A stretch of 64,000 nucleotides of DNA from Shewanella carassii. GTDB taxonomy: Bacteria; Pseudomonadota; Gammaproteobacteria; Enterobacterales; Shewanellaceae. Under the pieces are notes generated by a model. It was not told where the DNA came from and searched no databases. It saw nothing but the letters and a program-made list of their open reading frames with translations. Position 1 is the first letter of the stretch, and every line of letters starts with the position of its first letter. This document shows positions 53,552 through 62,407 of this stretch, one piece after another. The stretch lies in assembly GCF_002777975.1 (NCBI RefSeq), contig NZ_NGVS01000023.1, positions 255,700 through 319,699 on the forward strand. The letters run 5' to 3'. The translations under genes were made by a program, and so were the position numbers.

Positions 53552-55045
53552 TCAAATGACGTTTTTCAATTCTTCAACCGGCATAGGGCAAGCAAAGTAG
53601 TACCCCTGAACCAGATAGACCCCCCGACTCTTGAGGTAAGCCAACTGCTGCGCCGTCTCCACACCTTCCACTATGGTTTCAAGTCCCGACTCCAGGCCAA
53701 AAGCTATGATGGCATTGAGCACATCCAGTTTAAGATCGTTGGTGCCTATGGTGTCGGTAAACATCTTGTCTACCTTGATACTGCCAATCCCCAAGGTCTG
53801 AATATACTTGAATCCGCCATATCCGGTACCAAAGTCGTCAATCGTAAAGCCATAGCCACGTGCGCTCAGCTTCGCGATTTCCTGTTTGGCCGTTTCTATG
53901 TCGGCAATGGGTAAACGCTCGGTGACTTCAAATTTCAAGCGTCCGGGTTCGGGCCAGTTGTTTTGCTCCAATAAGCGACTGAGATGCCCTCGCTCCAGAT
54001 GGGCCGCAACCAGATTGATACTGACCCAAGCATTGGACTCCAATTCGGGCAAATGCTGCAACACTTGCTGCAACAATGATTCGGTAATGGGAATGATCAA
54101 ACCACAGTTTTCGGCATGTTCGATAAAGGCGGCCGGGGAAATAAACTCCTTGTCTTTTTTCCAGCGCACCAACACTTCATAACCGACCAACTTTCCCTGA
54201 CGAACATCCATTATCGGCTGATAGAAAGGAACAAACTCCTGATTAACGACTCCTTTCCGGAGCATACTTTCCAGGGAACAATGCCGATTGAGATAAAATG
54301 AATAGCCTGCAACCAAAAGCAGCCCAAGCAACAGGCTTGAAGGCACCCCGTAAGCAAATATCTGTTTCCAGGCATATTGATGTAGCTTTTGCCCAAACCA
54401 CAGTCTTAACTCAACCTGTTGTTTTAAATTTTTGACGTACAGATAGTGAACATGATGCTCTCTGGGAACCTCCCGATTTCCCCTTTCAAAACTGACTTGT
54501 TCAAGCCCGGGAGCGAGATGTTGCAACTCCAGATAATAACAATCGGAACAGGGCAGGCTGATAAGCTCCCGGATCCAACTGCTATCCAAGACCCAATAAG
54601 CGAGATTGTTGTCGCGTCTGAAATAAAGCAAAAGCTCTTGATCTGTCCCATACATAGCCTTGGTTTGACTCAAACCAAATTGCTGCCCAGTGAGAGGTTC
54701 TTTAGGTAAGTCTGGCAGTTCGAAATCGATACCCAGTGAACTGCAGCCTACCCCGGCAGAATTCTTGACCCCTATGATCCGAAAATAACGGTTGTAGTAT
54801 TCCGGAGCTCTCAAGAGTTGTGCATCGGTTGGACCGCAATCAAAATGGAACTGGGACACTTGATGTTCAATGATGCTGTTTATCGCCTGTGCTCTCTTGG
54901 TCAAATACTTCATCATGATGGCTGACTGATTTTGAACTATGACATTGGTAACGGGCCGAAGCAACAGCTCCGAGGACAACAATAACAACAATAATGGCAA
55001 CAAAAACAACAGCAAATACCGTTTAGCCTCGGAGATAGCTTTCAT
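53552..55045 (-). CDS. CSS-motif cyclic-di-GMP phosphodiesterase (EAL)
   Basis: 497-residue membrane protein predicted to degrade cyclic di-GMP. Two membrane helices (LLLFLLPLLLLLLSSELLL and IFAYGVPSSLLLGLLLVAGY) enclose a periplasmic domain containing GVGCSSLGID, the redox-sensitive CSS motif. The cytoplasmic EAL domain has the first motif as YEVLVRW (Leu present, Ala replaced by Val). Other catalytic residues are kept: VSINLVAAHLE (Asn), KFEVTERLP, TIDDFGTGYGG, SIKVDKMFTD, TIVEGVETAQQ and VQGYYFACPMP. So activity is likely, controlled by disulfide state of the CSS cysteines in homologues. ATG 55045 with AGGAAA upstream gives a clean first helix. Confidence 0.92.
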   Translation of the reverse strand: MKAISEAKRYLLLFLLPLLLLLLSSELLLRPVTNVIVQNQSAIMMKYLTKRAQAINSIIEHQVSQFHFDCGPTDAQLLRAPEYYNRYFRIIGVKNSAGVGCSSLGIDFELPDLPKEPLTGQQFGLSQTKAMYGTDQELLLYFRRDNNLAYWVLDSSWIRELISLPCSDCYYLELQHLAPGLEQVSFERGNREVPREHHVHYLYVKNLKQQVELRLWFGQKLHQYAWKQIFAYGVPSSLLLGLLLVAGYSFYLNRHCSLESMLRKGVVNQEFVPFYQPIMDVRQGKLVGYEVLVRWKKDKEFISPAAFIEHAENCGLIIPITESLLQQVLQHLPELESNAWVSINLVAAHLERGHLSRLLEQNNWPEPGRLKFEVTERLPIADIETAKQEIAKLSARGYGFTIDDFGTGYGGFKYIQTLGIGSIKVDKMFTDTIGTNDLKLDVLNAIIAFGLESGLETIVEGVETAQQLAYLKSRGVYLVQGYYFACPMPVEELKNVI

Positions 55046-55277
55046 CGTTGCTTTCCTGAACAAGAGTATCCCCTTATAACCTCCTCTAGTGGCCAATACC
55101 TTGAGCTAAACAACAAAACCGTCCCCTTGACGTTAACCGGCTAAAAAATAAGCTCGACTTGTTTCCCGATCCAAGTTTGGCTAGCCTGTGGCGCCTTGTT
55201 GACTTAATCACGCCATGGCCCGCATTTTCGAGCCAGACCTGATATACAAAGAAAAAAGTTGTTATTCGGAGCAAAAA

Positions 55278-55751
55278 ATGAATGAAAATGTCATCCAGGC
55301 AATCCTGGTGTTTGCCGTATTTGTGGTGGTCAGTCTGGTTATCGACCGTTTCCTGAAACAAGTGGCGACCCGCTTTGACTCGGCGGCCAGCGAATCGTTT
55401 CGCTTGATCTCCAACTCCCAGCGCGTGGTACTGATATTTATCGGTGCCGTCTTGGCCTTATCCAAGTTGGGCTTTGATGTTGGCGCCCTGGTTGCCGGAC
55501 TCGGGCTCACCGGCTTTGCGCTGGGTTTTGCCCTCAAAGACGCCATATCCAACCTGATTGCCGGCATTATGATAGTGCTCTATAAACCGATAAAGCTGGG
55601 CAATAAAATCGATATTACCGGCTCCAAGGGGACTGTGGTGGATCTCAACCTGCGTTATATTACGGTAAAGGATGAAGGCGTGACGCATCTGGTGCCCAAC
55701 TCTTTGTTCCTCAACAATAAAGTTTCCATTATTGATGAAGATAAGCAATGA
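55278..55751 (+). CDS. Minimal MscS-family mechanosensitive channel protein
   Basis: 157-residue compact member of the MscS superfamily. Transmembrane helices are IQAILVFAVFVVVSLVIDRF and SQRVVLIFIGAVLALSKLGF. The pore-lining helix GALVAGLGLTGFALGFALKD, rich in Gly and Ala, is followed by AISNLIAGIMIVLYKPIKLG and a short beta domain (ITGSKGTVVDLNLRYITVK). It lacks the large C-terminal cage of E. coli MscS. ATG 55278 with GGAG upstream is chosen; a start 21 codons earlier would add a non-membrane leader. Its stop overlaps the methyltransferase remnant as ATGA. Confidence 0.88.
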   Translation: MNENVIQAILVFAVFVVVSLVIDRFLKQVATRFDSAASESFRLISNSQRVVLIFIGAVLALSKLGFDVGALVAGLGLTGFALGFALKDAISNLIAGIMIVLYKPIKLGNKIDITGSKGTVVDLNLRYITVKDEGVTHLVPNSLFLNNKVSIIDEDKQ

Positions 55752-56122
55752 CGGCGCCGCTTTGGGATAAGGTTGCCAACCAGGTCAATTTCAATCTGGA
55801 AATCGATGTGCAGCGCTTCCGCCTGTTGGTGAAACCCGATGCCAGAATACTGGACTTTGGATGCGGTTATGGCTGGATAGCCAAGCAGCTGAAACAGTTA
55901 GGCTATACTGATGTGCTGAGGGTCGCTCCCTCAGCCGCCATGATAAAGCGCGGCCTCAGTCTGTACCCGGACATCAATTTAATTCAGCTGCCGCCCACGC
56001 AGTTGCAGAAGCTGCTGGAAGACTTTGTCGACCTGAAAGATGAAGTCACGGCCTGTAAAACTTTGGCCGGCGATCCGGCTCAGCGCTATCGAGCCTTTGC
56101 CAGAAACCGCAGCAGGCTTTAG
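55748..56122 (+). pseudogene. Internally deleted SAM-dependent methyltransferase
   Basis: 124 codons, where related class I methyltransferases need about 200. Motif I (ARILDFGCGYGWIAKQLKQL) and motif II (DVLRVAPSAAMIKRGLSLYP) are present, then the chain moves straight to a C-terminal-looking segment (LQKLLEDFVDLKDEVTACKT, AQRYRAFARNRSRL). The central strands (acidic motif and the LKPGG loop) are missing. The frame is open, so this is an in-frame deletion of about 80 codons. D-for-V at the SAM-ribose position (RVAPSAAM) also looks abnormal. It may be a dead gene still translated through the ATGA overlap with mscS; a short functional protein cannot be excluded. Confidence 0.68.
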
Positions 56123-56123
56123 C

Positions 56124-56402
56124 TTAATTACGATAAATCGTCTGGATCAGATGAAAACCAAACTGGGTTTTGACCGGGCCATGTACTTCCAGTACAGGCT
56201 TTTTGAACACCACTTGATCGAACGCCTTGACCATCTGCCCTGGGCCAAACTCTCCGAGATCGCCGCCGCGTTTTTTTGAAGGACACTGAGAGTATTGTTT
56301 CGCCAGCTTGCCAAAATCTTCCCCTTTGGCGATACGGGCCTTGAGTTTTTCCGCCTCTTCACGGGTTTTAACCAAAATGTGTCTGGCGCAAGCTCTGGCC
56401 AT
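56124..56402 (-). CDS. ppiC: Parvulin-type peptidyl-prolyl isomerase
   Basis: 92-residue single-domain parvulin, the size and sequence of Ppi[41 protein letters not shown], and the closing [15 protein letters not shown] with the catalytic-site Phe and His. Catalyses cis-trans isomerisation at prolyl bonds in the cytoplasm. AGGAG 8 bases before the ATG. It is convergent with the preceding methyltransferase remnant, one base from its stop. Confidence 0.95.
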   Translation of the reverse strand: MARACARHILVKTREEAEKLKARIAKGEDFGKLAKQYSQCPSKKRGGDLGEFGPGQMVKAFDQVVFKKPVLEVHGPVKTQFGFHLIQTIYRN

Positions 56403-56762
56403 GGGGTGTTTCTCCTGGGTCTAAAGGGTAAATTTGCGGCCGGCATTTTAGCAAACAATCTGTGTTTTATCTGCAATCACTCTCTCTAATCTCCCTCTTT
56501 CATCACTCTCATTAATGAGATGGTCATGGCGCGATACAGGCTTTATCATCAAACTTGATAATTGAATCGCCCACTATCTCTTCAGCTAATGATGGGCTGT
56601 CCGCTGGGTAAATACCGCCTTGCATCTTGGGGCGCCCCCATAAAGACGATAGAATGTTTCGCTGGGCGCTGACCTAAAATCAGAGGCCCGCTTTTAAATT
56701 CGCAGTGATCTAATGGCAAGCTTTCAGATGACGGCCAGTCTCACCCGCATTAAGGAATATCT
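56403..56762. other. Intergenic region upstream of ppiC and yjbQ
   Basis: 360 bases between divergent ppiC and yjbQ. Pyrimidine-rich stretch near 56480-56510; no open frame with a ribosome site, no repeat and no recognisable RNA element. Presumably contains both promoters. Confidence 0.5.
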
Positions 56763-57182
56763 ATGTGGCATCAGCAACAACTGACCTTAAACGCCAAGCG
56801 GCGCGGTTTTCATTTAATAAGCGATGATATTGCCAAGGCTCTCGATGATATGCCTTACGTCAGTTGCGGCCTATTGCACCTGCAACTGCTGCATACCTCT
56901 GCCTCGCTGACGCTCAACGAAAACGCCGATCCCACAGTGCGGCAGGATTTTGAGGCTTGGTTCAATCACGCCGTGGCCGAAGATACCCCTTACTTTCGCC
57001 ACACCTATGAGGGCGCCGATGATATGCCGGCCCATATTAAATCCAGCCTGCTGGGCACCAGTTTGCTGCTGCCTGTCAGCGCCGGACAGCTGGCACTGGG
57101 CACATGGCAAGGGATCTATCTTGGCGAGCACAGAGACAATGGCGGTCGGCGCCGCCTGCTGTTAACCCTGCAGGGGGAATAA
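56763..57182 (+). CDS. yjbQ: YjbQ/UPF0047 family protein
   Basis: 139 residues of the YjbQ family, members of which show weak thiamine-phosphate synthase activity in vitro. Family marks are [20 protein letters not shown], an invariant His/Asn patch, [40 protein letters not shown] and [13 protein letters not shown], where His and Asp line the putative metal site. Length is normal. AAGGA precedes the ATG. The biological role remains unsettled in the family. Confidence 0.93.
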   Translation: MWHQQQLTLNAKRRGFHLISDDIAKALDDMPYVSCGLLHLQLLHTSASLTLNENADPTVRQDFEAWFNHAVAEDTPYFRHTYEGADDMPAHIKSSLLGTSLLLPVSAGQLALGTWQGIYLGEHRDNGGRRRLLLTLQGE

Positions 57183-57224
57183 AGTGGCAAGACTTGGCAA
57201 ACCGATAAGAGTGAGCGGCGCGGC

Positions 57225-57261
57225 TTTTGTTGAGATGCTTTTGTTGAGATGCTTTTTGAGG
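57225..57261. repeat. 14-bp direct tandem repeat
   Basis: CTTTTGTTGAGATG twice in succession (57225-57238, 57239-57252) followed by the partial CTTTTTGAG, in the gap after yjbQ. Looks like replication slippage; function unknown. Confidence 0.8.
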
Positions 57262-57274
57262 CGGGTGTGAAACC

Positions 57275-57305
57275 GCCTGTTTAAGTCAATATGACTCAAA
57301 CAGGC
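57275..57305. terminator. Hairpin between the convergent yjbQ and rRNA methyltransferase genes
   Basis: GCCTGTTT pairs with AAACAGGC, and AGTCA with TGACT across one mismatch and a 3-base loop: a strong stem on both strands. It lies 7 bases after the stop of the gene at 57313 but has no T run, so classification as an intrinsic terminator is tentative. Confidence 0.5.
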
Positions 57306-57312
57306 CTGATTG

Positions 57313-58527
57313 TTACTCGGCTATCCGCTCAATTCTTGCCAGATAGAAGCCATCGAAACCGGTTTTGGCCGGGCTGATGGTTTCCTCATCAAGTAAGCGG
57401 AAATGGCTTTGCTGCTTCAGAAAACGCGCTACCTGCTGCTCGTTTTCCTGCGGCATGATCGAGCAAGTGGCGTAAACCAGGATCCCGCCCACCTTCACCA
57501 TGCGGCTGTAACTGCCGAGAATATGTTCCTGCAGTTCCATCAGCACCGGCAAGCGCTCAGGGGTATCACGCCATTTGGTGTCCGGGTTGCGTTTCAGCAC
57601 CCCAAGCCCTGAGCAAGGCACATCTAAAAGTACCCTGTCGGCGCTGAGTTTCAAACGTTTGATGGTCTTGCTGGATGCAATCAGCCGGGTTTCCACATTG
57701 TGGGCGCCGGCGCGGCGAGCCCGCTGTTTGAGGTTATCCAGCTTCCACTGCTCAACATCCATCGCCAGCAGTCGTCCCTTGCCCTGCATTTTGGCGGCCA
57801 GGTGCAGCGTCTTGCCGCCGGCACCGGCGCAGGCATCAATGACCCGCATCCCGGGTTCTACCCCAAGGGCTTCGGCGACATGTTGCGAGCCGGCATCCTG
57901 CTGCTCGAACCAGCCCGACTTGAAGCATTCGGTGCGAAACAGCGCTGAATCGGAAACCACTTCAAGAGCGCTGGCAACCTCGGGGACTTCACAAGTCTCA
58001 ACCCCTTCCTTGGCAAGGCGAGCCTTGAGTTCTTCCCGGCTGCACTTAAGTAAATTGGTGCGCAGATAACGTTTTGGGGCCTGAGTCAAGGCATGGCGCT
58101 CAGCCGGCCAGTTGTCCCCCAGTTGTTCACTCCCTAGCGCTTCGAGCCACTGCGGGCAACCATCGAGCAGCGCAGGCTGTGCTTGGGCCTCCGCCATCCG
58201 CTGCTCAAGCAGTTCACTGTCCATCTGCAGCGCGTAGCGCATTTTCGGCGGCTCAAGGCCATTGGCCATATGCCAGGCATTGATGAGCCGGGTGCCTTCA
58301 CGCTCAATTTGCTCCGCTGCAACATCGGCCAGAAAGCTGTAATAACTTAAACGGCGCAAAATATCCCCGGTGACCAGAGCAATTCTGGCTTGCTCCCAAG
58401 GCTTGAGGCGCTCAGGTGCAAACTGCTTTGAGTAGGCGCGGTCCAGCGGCGCACCTTGAGTCAGTACCTGATTGAGAATCGCAATGACCAGCTCACTGGC
58501 ATGTTCGCTAAGCGGGGAGTTAAGCAT
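57313..58527 (-). CDS. RsmB/NOP2-family rRNA cytosine-C5 methyltransferase
   Basis: 404-residue SAM enzyme methylating cytosine C5 in rRNA. An N-terminal NusB-like helical region (LVIAILNQVLTQGAPLDRAY) is followed by the methyltransferase core. Motif I is VIDACAGAGGKTLHLAAKM, motif IV RVLLDVPCSGLGVLKRNPDT and motif VI LVYATCSIMPQENEQQ. The two cysteines of motifs IV and VI (release and nucleophile) are present. It is close to RsmB but shorter, and may be a paralogue; the modified position cannot be stated. No neighbour belongs to the fmt-rsmB group, which argues against being the standard rsmB gene. Confidence 0.9.
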   Translation of the reverse strand: MLNSPLSEHASELVIAILNQVLTQGAPLDRAYSKQFAPERLKPWEQARIALVTGDILRRLSYYSFLADVAAEQIEREGTRLINAWHMANGLEPPKMRYALQMDSELLEQRMAEAQAQPALLDGCPQWLEALGSEQLGDNWPAERHALTQAPKRYLRTNLLKCSREELKARLAKEGVETCEVPEVASALEVVSDSALFRTECFKSGWFEQQDAGSQHVAEALGVEPGMRVIDACAGAGGKTLHLAAKMQGKGRLLAMDVEQWKLDNLKQRARRAGAHNVETRLIASSKTIKRLKLSADRVLLDVPCSGLGVLKRNPDTKWRDTPERLPVLMELQEHILGSYSRMVKVGGILVYATCSIMPQENEQQVARFLKQQSHFRLLDEETISPAKTGFDGFYLARIERIAE

Positions 58528-58685
58528 ATTTGGGCCTCGGGATGGAAAACCGCTGGATCATAGGAGTTCGCCCCCGGCTCTGCAAGGGGCTTGAGTGGCT
58601 TTGGCGGGATTAATCCCTTTTTAAGACACTATTTGTCCGATTTGAGCTTTGGCATGCTTTGGCTCAGGGGCGATATGTCATCTCA

Positions 58686-58710
58686 AAAGAAACCCGGCAA
58701 TCGCCGGGTT
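58686..58710 (-). terminator. Rho-independent terminator of the psuK-psuG operon
   Basis: Minus strand AACCCGGC-GATT-GCCGGGTT then TTCTTTTGA, 37 bases after the psuG stop. Confidence 0.85.
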
Positions 58711-58747
58711 GGTTGAGTTAGCTCAAGTAACCTTGAATGCCGCCTTA

Positions 58748-59665
58748 TTAGCGGGCCACATACTCGCGGGCAATCTCAGCCGCCAGCTTGGCATTGTTGT
58801 ATACCAGCTCTATGTTGGCTGTCAGGCTGTGACCTTCGGTAATTTCGGCTACTTTGGCCAACAGGAACGGCGTTGAAGCCTTACCGCCTATGCCTTTCTC
58901 ATCCATTTCAGCCACTGCGCGGGCGATGGCGCCATCGATCAGTGCTTTATCCAACGCATGCTCGTGAGGAATTGGGTTGGCAATCACCATACCGCCCTTG
59001 AGCCCCATGTCCCACTTGGCCTTCATGGCGGCCGCCACTTCTACCGGCTGATCCAAGCGATAGTCGACACCGAAGTCACTCTCGCGGGTGTAGAAAGCCG
59101 GCAGTTTATCAGTTTGAAAACCAACGACAGGCACGCCTTGCGTTTCCAGATATTCACGGGTCAGGCCCAGATCCAGAATAGACTTGGCACCGGCGCAAAC
59201 CACAGCTACATCTGTGTTGGCCAGCTCCTGCAAATCGGCAGAGATATCGAAAGTTTGCTGAGCGCCGCGGTGCACACCGCCGATACCACCGGTAGCAAAC
59301 ACCTTAATACCGGCCATTGCCGCCAGGATCATGGTAGAAGCTACTGTGGTGGCACCGTCTGCCCCTTTGGCAACAATAAAGGGAATGTCACGGCGACTGG
59401 TTTTGATAACGGCTTCACCGGCCTTGCCCAGGTAATTGATCTCTTCCTGGCTCATGCCCACTTTGAGGCGGCCCTTGAGAATGGCGATGGTTGCGGGTAC
59501 AGCGCCATTATCACGGATGATCTGCTCCACCTTGAGCGCTGTCTCAACGTTCTGCGGATACGGCATACCATGAGAAATAATGGTCGATTCCAACGCGACC
59601 ACCGGTTTGCCTTGTTCCAGGGCTGCTTGAACTTCAGGATGAATATCCAGATACTGCTTCAGCAT
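58748..59665 (-). CDS. psuG: Pseudouridine-5'-phosphate glycosidase
   Basis: 305 residues; reversibly splits pseudouridine 5'-phosphate into uracil and ribose 5-phosphate, completing pseudouridine breakdown. Family motifs include [20 protein letters not shown], the Lys-bearing [51 protein letters not shown] (catalytic Lys/metal region) and [17 protein letters not shown] precedes the ATG, which overlaps the psuK end by 7 bases. Confidence 0.96.
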   Translation of the reverse strand: MLKQYLDIHPEVQAALEQGKPVVALESTIISHGMPYPQNVETALKVEQIIRDNGAVPATIAILKGRLKVGMSQEEINYLGKAGEAVIKTSRRDIPFIVAKGADGATTVASTMILAAMAGIKVFATGGIGGVHRGAQQTFDISADLQELANTDVAVVCAGAKSILDLGLTREYLETQGVPVVGFQTDKLPAFYTRESDFGVDYRLDQPVEVAAAMKAKWDMGLKGGMVIANPIPHEHALDKALIDGAIARAVAEMDEKGIGGKASTPFLLAKVAEITEGHSLTANIELVYNNAKLAAEIAREYVAR

Positions 59666-60750
59666 AACGACTCCTTGATAATACGGTTTACAGAGATTTC
59701 AGACATATTGGGGTTGATAGTTGCGATATGAGACAGCGCCAACCGGGCCGCGGCCATCGCAAATTCTGTGGTTTCCAGCAATGGCCACTGCTTGAGCCAA
59801 CCGTGAGCCAATCCGGCCAGGAAGGCATCTCCGGCACCATTGGCGTTAACCATTTCCACCTGCTTGGTGGGCACCATCTGCGACTCGCCGCCATCACTGA
59901 CAAATACCCCTTCACTGCCCATACTGAGGAAGATCCGTTTAACGCCCTGCTCATGGAACCAGTTAGCGATGGCGCTTAAATCTTCTTTGCTGCGCATTTC
60001 GATGCCGGAGAGGTGTTCGGCTTCCTTGAGGTTGGGTTTGAGGGTGTGGATGGCGTTAAGGTAAGGCTTGATTTTCATCGCCTTGACACAGGAAACCGTG
60101 TCAATAAATACCGGAACTTGAGGGAAGTTGCTCAAAAGATAGGATAAGGCGGCTTCAGAAAGGTTGGTATCCAACACCAGCAGTTCGGCGCGGCGCAGCA
60201 TATCTTCCAGCCCCTTGAGCACATCGGGGCCCAATCTTTCCAAAATGGCCATGTCGTTGATGGCTACATGCATATCGGCGTCGCCATCCAGTACCGAAAG
60301 ATAGGTGGAGGTCACCGCATCTTCGAACTGCAAGCTGTTACCCATATCGACTCCGGCCTGACGACACTGGGCGGTGATCATTTCACCATAAGCGTCTTTG
60401 CCTATCGCCGTTACCAGCCGGGTATCTGAACCCAGGCGAGCCAGGTTTTCGGCAATGTTACGCCCAACACCGCCGGGTGAGCAACTGACGCTGCCAGGGT
60501 TGGAATCCCCCACCCGTAGCTTGGAAGCCGGCCGACCAAGAATATCCATATTGGCGCCGCCTATCACTACCGCATAGGGGTTCTCCACCAGGATATAACC
60601 CTTACCACGGATCACACCTTTATGAGTCAGGTTCATGATATGACCTGCGACGGCAGAGCGGGTTATGCCCAATTGATCAGCAATTTTTTGCTGTGGGATC
60701 AATGGGTCAGCTTTAATCAGGGCCAGAATTTCGAGTTCACGTTCTGTCAT
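59659..60750 (-). CDS. psuK: Pseudouridine kinase with N-terminal winged-helix domain
   Basis: 363 residues. Residues 1-55 ([20 protein letters not shown], then [20 protein letters not shown]) form a helix-turn-helix domain, so the enzyme is probably its own regulator. The rest is a PfkB sugar kinase: [32 protein letters not shown], and the catalytic [18 protein letters not shown] with the GAGD base. It phosphorylates pseudouridine for PsuG. ATG 60750 with AGGAG upstream is chosen; a longer frame upstream runs through the promoter and the operator repeats. A two-gene operon with psuG. Confidence 0.92.
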   Translation of the reverse strand: MTERELEILALIKADPLIPQQKIADQLGITRSAVAGHIMNLTHKGVIRGKGYILVENPYAVVIGGANMDILGRPASKLRVGDSNPGSVSCSPGGVGRNIAENLARLGSDTRLVTAIGKDAYGEMITAQCRQAGVDMGNSLQFEDAVTSTYLSVLDGDADMHVAINDMAILERLGPDVLKGLEDMLRRAELLVLDTNLSEAALSYLLSNFPQVPVFIDTVSCVKAMKIKPYLNAIHTLKPNLKEAEHLSGIEMRSKEDLSAIANWFHEQGVKRIFLSMGSEGVFVSDGGESQMVPTKQVEMVNANGAGDAFLAGLAHGWLKQWPLLETTEFAMAAARLALSHIATINPNMSEISVNRIIKESLC

Positions 60751-60765
60751 TGGCGCGCTCCTGCA

Positions 60766-60798
60766 CAAACATTTGTTTACGTGACAAACTTTTGTTTG
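60766..60798. promoter_or_regulatory. Twin operator-like repeats before psuK
   Basis: CAAACATTTGTTTAC (60766-60780) and CAAACTTTTGTTTG (60785-60798): each is an AAAC-N4-GTTT inverted repeat, and the two copies are 19 bp apart. They begin 16 bases before the psuK ATG. Likely binding sites for the DNA-binding domain fused to PsuK itself (inference). Confidence 0.65.
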
Positions 60799-61394
60799 CA
60801 CAATAAACATTGTACCGACGCCTAGCAAGCGGAATTTAACGCCAAATGATGACTTTGTGATCGGAAAAACATTTTTTAACAAACCAGAGTTTTTTAAAAA
60901 ACCATTAAAATCAGAAATATAAAATAAAAATGGCGAGACATTTGTCGTTAAAGAAACAATGGGAATATCTGAAATTAACTGCGGAAAATTCGAGCGCAAC
61001 AGCTGTTGTATTAAAGTGAGCGAGGTTTAACTGTTAGCGGCGCTCACCTTGCCGACCAAGAACCAGAGGCAAGATGACCTTGGCCAGTCACGTAAGGACC
61101 TAGTTTAAACACGATGAACAATCTATTTGGCGTCTATAATCGACCGGAACATGCATTCGCCACTATCGCTTGGACACCAGTGAATAAACTGAAAATCGTT
61201 AGTTGAATGCTGTAGGGAAATCAAACAAAGAAAAGTCACAGAAGAGAAGACTCAGAGGGAAAGAAAAGGCTCGATAACAAACTCAAATCCCCTTCAAGTT
61301 CCACTGACTCATGGCACGGATGGAAAATATGATAGCTTGCGGTCGGTCCATTGCCGCCCGCAAGCGCTAAGACTTAGTGATTTGCGCCTGAACG
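60799..61394. other. Intergenic region upstream of psuK
   Basis: About 600 AT-rich bases with no gene that I can support on either strand; it should contain the psuK promoter and the terminator region of nothing visible. No known RNA element recognised. Confidence 0.5.
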
Positions 61395-62093
61395 TCAGAT
61401 CCCAAGTTCTTTAAATAGATCGTCGGTATCATCATCGGTATTGGCAGCTTTCACCCAAGGTGATTCAGGCGTTTTACCCTGCGCCTGTTGATTACCGTGG
61501 CGAGCCAACAGAAGATCCGGGTCAAATTCCTCATCGGTTTCAAATTCGGCCAGGCGGATAAACTCTGTCTTGTCCATGGCGAATTCCAGATAGAAGATGT
61601 GGTTGTTTTCTGTTTTGAACGACACTCTGCGGGCAATGGGCTCATCTAGGTTGGCATCGATGGAAATAGTCAGCTCTTTGTTGATAGTCAACATTTTAGG
61701 CTGGCTCTGACTGATGGAGGTTTGCAGCTCCTTGGACACCTTGCCAATAAAATCCCCCAACATCTGGTTCATCAACTCGCCCATGACATTGCCCACCTCA
61801 TCCGAAGTATGAGAGAAAGCCAACTCCTCCTCCGGCATGCCCATATGCAACATATAACGGCGATAGATTTCCAAGGCAGCCGCCGCCGAAAAGTTGATCA
61901 CCACCAAGCCTGAGAAACCGCCATCAAAGATAGAAAAACAACCTAGGTCCGGCTTGAGTCGGGTGCGAGTTATTTTTTGCACTATACCGGCATGAGACAG
62001 CGTGCTGGCAGTGGTGGCCGACAAGACATGGGTCACAGAGTGACAGAGTTTAAGCAAAATATCGTCTGAACTAATGACTTGAGGTGTATTCAT
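61395..62093 (-). CDS. DUF3334/CheX-like protein
   Basis: 232 residues. The middle carries a CheC/CheX/FliY-like pattern (SDEVGNVMGELMNQMLGDFI with the helix Glu-x2-Asn arrangement of that fold, and SGLVVINFSAAAALEIYRRY). CheX-fold proteins dephosphorylate CheY-P, but whether this one does is unknown. The C-terminal 50 residues are acidic and disordered (NTDDDTDDLFKELGI). The family (DUF3334) is found in Shewanella and Vibrio, by recall. It is next to a chemoreceptor transcribed away from it, and a sigma-28-like -10 lies upstream. Confidence 0.8.
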   Translation of the reverse strand: MNTPQVISSDDILLKLCHSVTHVLSATTASTLSHAGIVQKITRTRLKPDLGCFSIFDGGFSGLVVINFSAAAALEIYRRYMLHMGMPEEELAFSHTSDEVGNVMGELMNQMLGDFIGKVSKELQTSISQSQPKMLTINKELTISIDANLDEPIARRVSFKTENNHIFYLEFAMDKTEFIRLAEFETDEEFDPDLLLARHGNQQAQGKTPESPWVKAANTDDDTDDLFKELGI

Positions 62094-62251
62094 GGAATGA
62101 GACCAATAATAGAGATATGAGGTTAATTTTGAGCCGTTTTACCGCAAAAATCAAATGAAAACAAATAATTAGAAATACGCCACCAAATGTAACCCTATGT
62201 ATCTTAAGCTTTTGATATTAAGGCGAATATAGACACAAGCTTAGCTTGAAA

Positions 62252-62278
62252 CTATCGGCCGCTTCCACCTTGGTTTGA
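62252..62278 (-). promoter_or_regulatory. Possible sigma-28 (FliA) promoter for the DUF3334 gene
   Basis: On the minus strand GCCGATAG (62259-62252) matches the FliA -10 GCCGATAA at seven of eight bases. Eleven bases before it stands TCAAACCA, only a weak match to TAAAGTTT. It is about 160 bases before the ATG. Suggestive of a flagellar/chemotaxis regulon, but the -35 is poor. Confidence 0.3.
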
Positions 62279-62407
62279 ACAGAAAAAACCAGAACAATGA
62301 AGCAGATCAACAAAGCGAGACACTCAATGTAAAAAGGTTTCACTTGGTTTTTCCTGCGGGTTATAGTCGCTGCAACTACCTAAAAAGAAATAACAAAGGA
62401 GCACAAC

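Noticed and set aside
53552..55045. Loss of the EAL motif (EVL) taken as an inactive phosphodiesterase.
   Set aside because: Glu of the motif and all other catalytic residues are present; Ala-to-Val is tolerated in known active enzymes as far as I recall.
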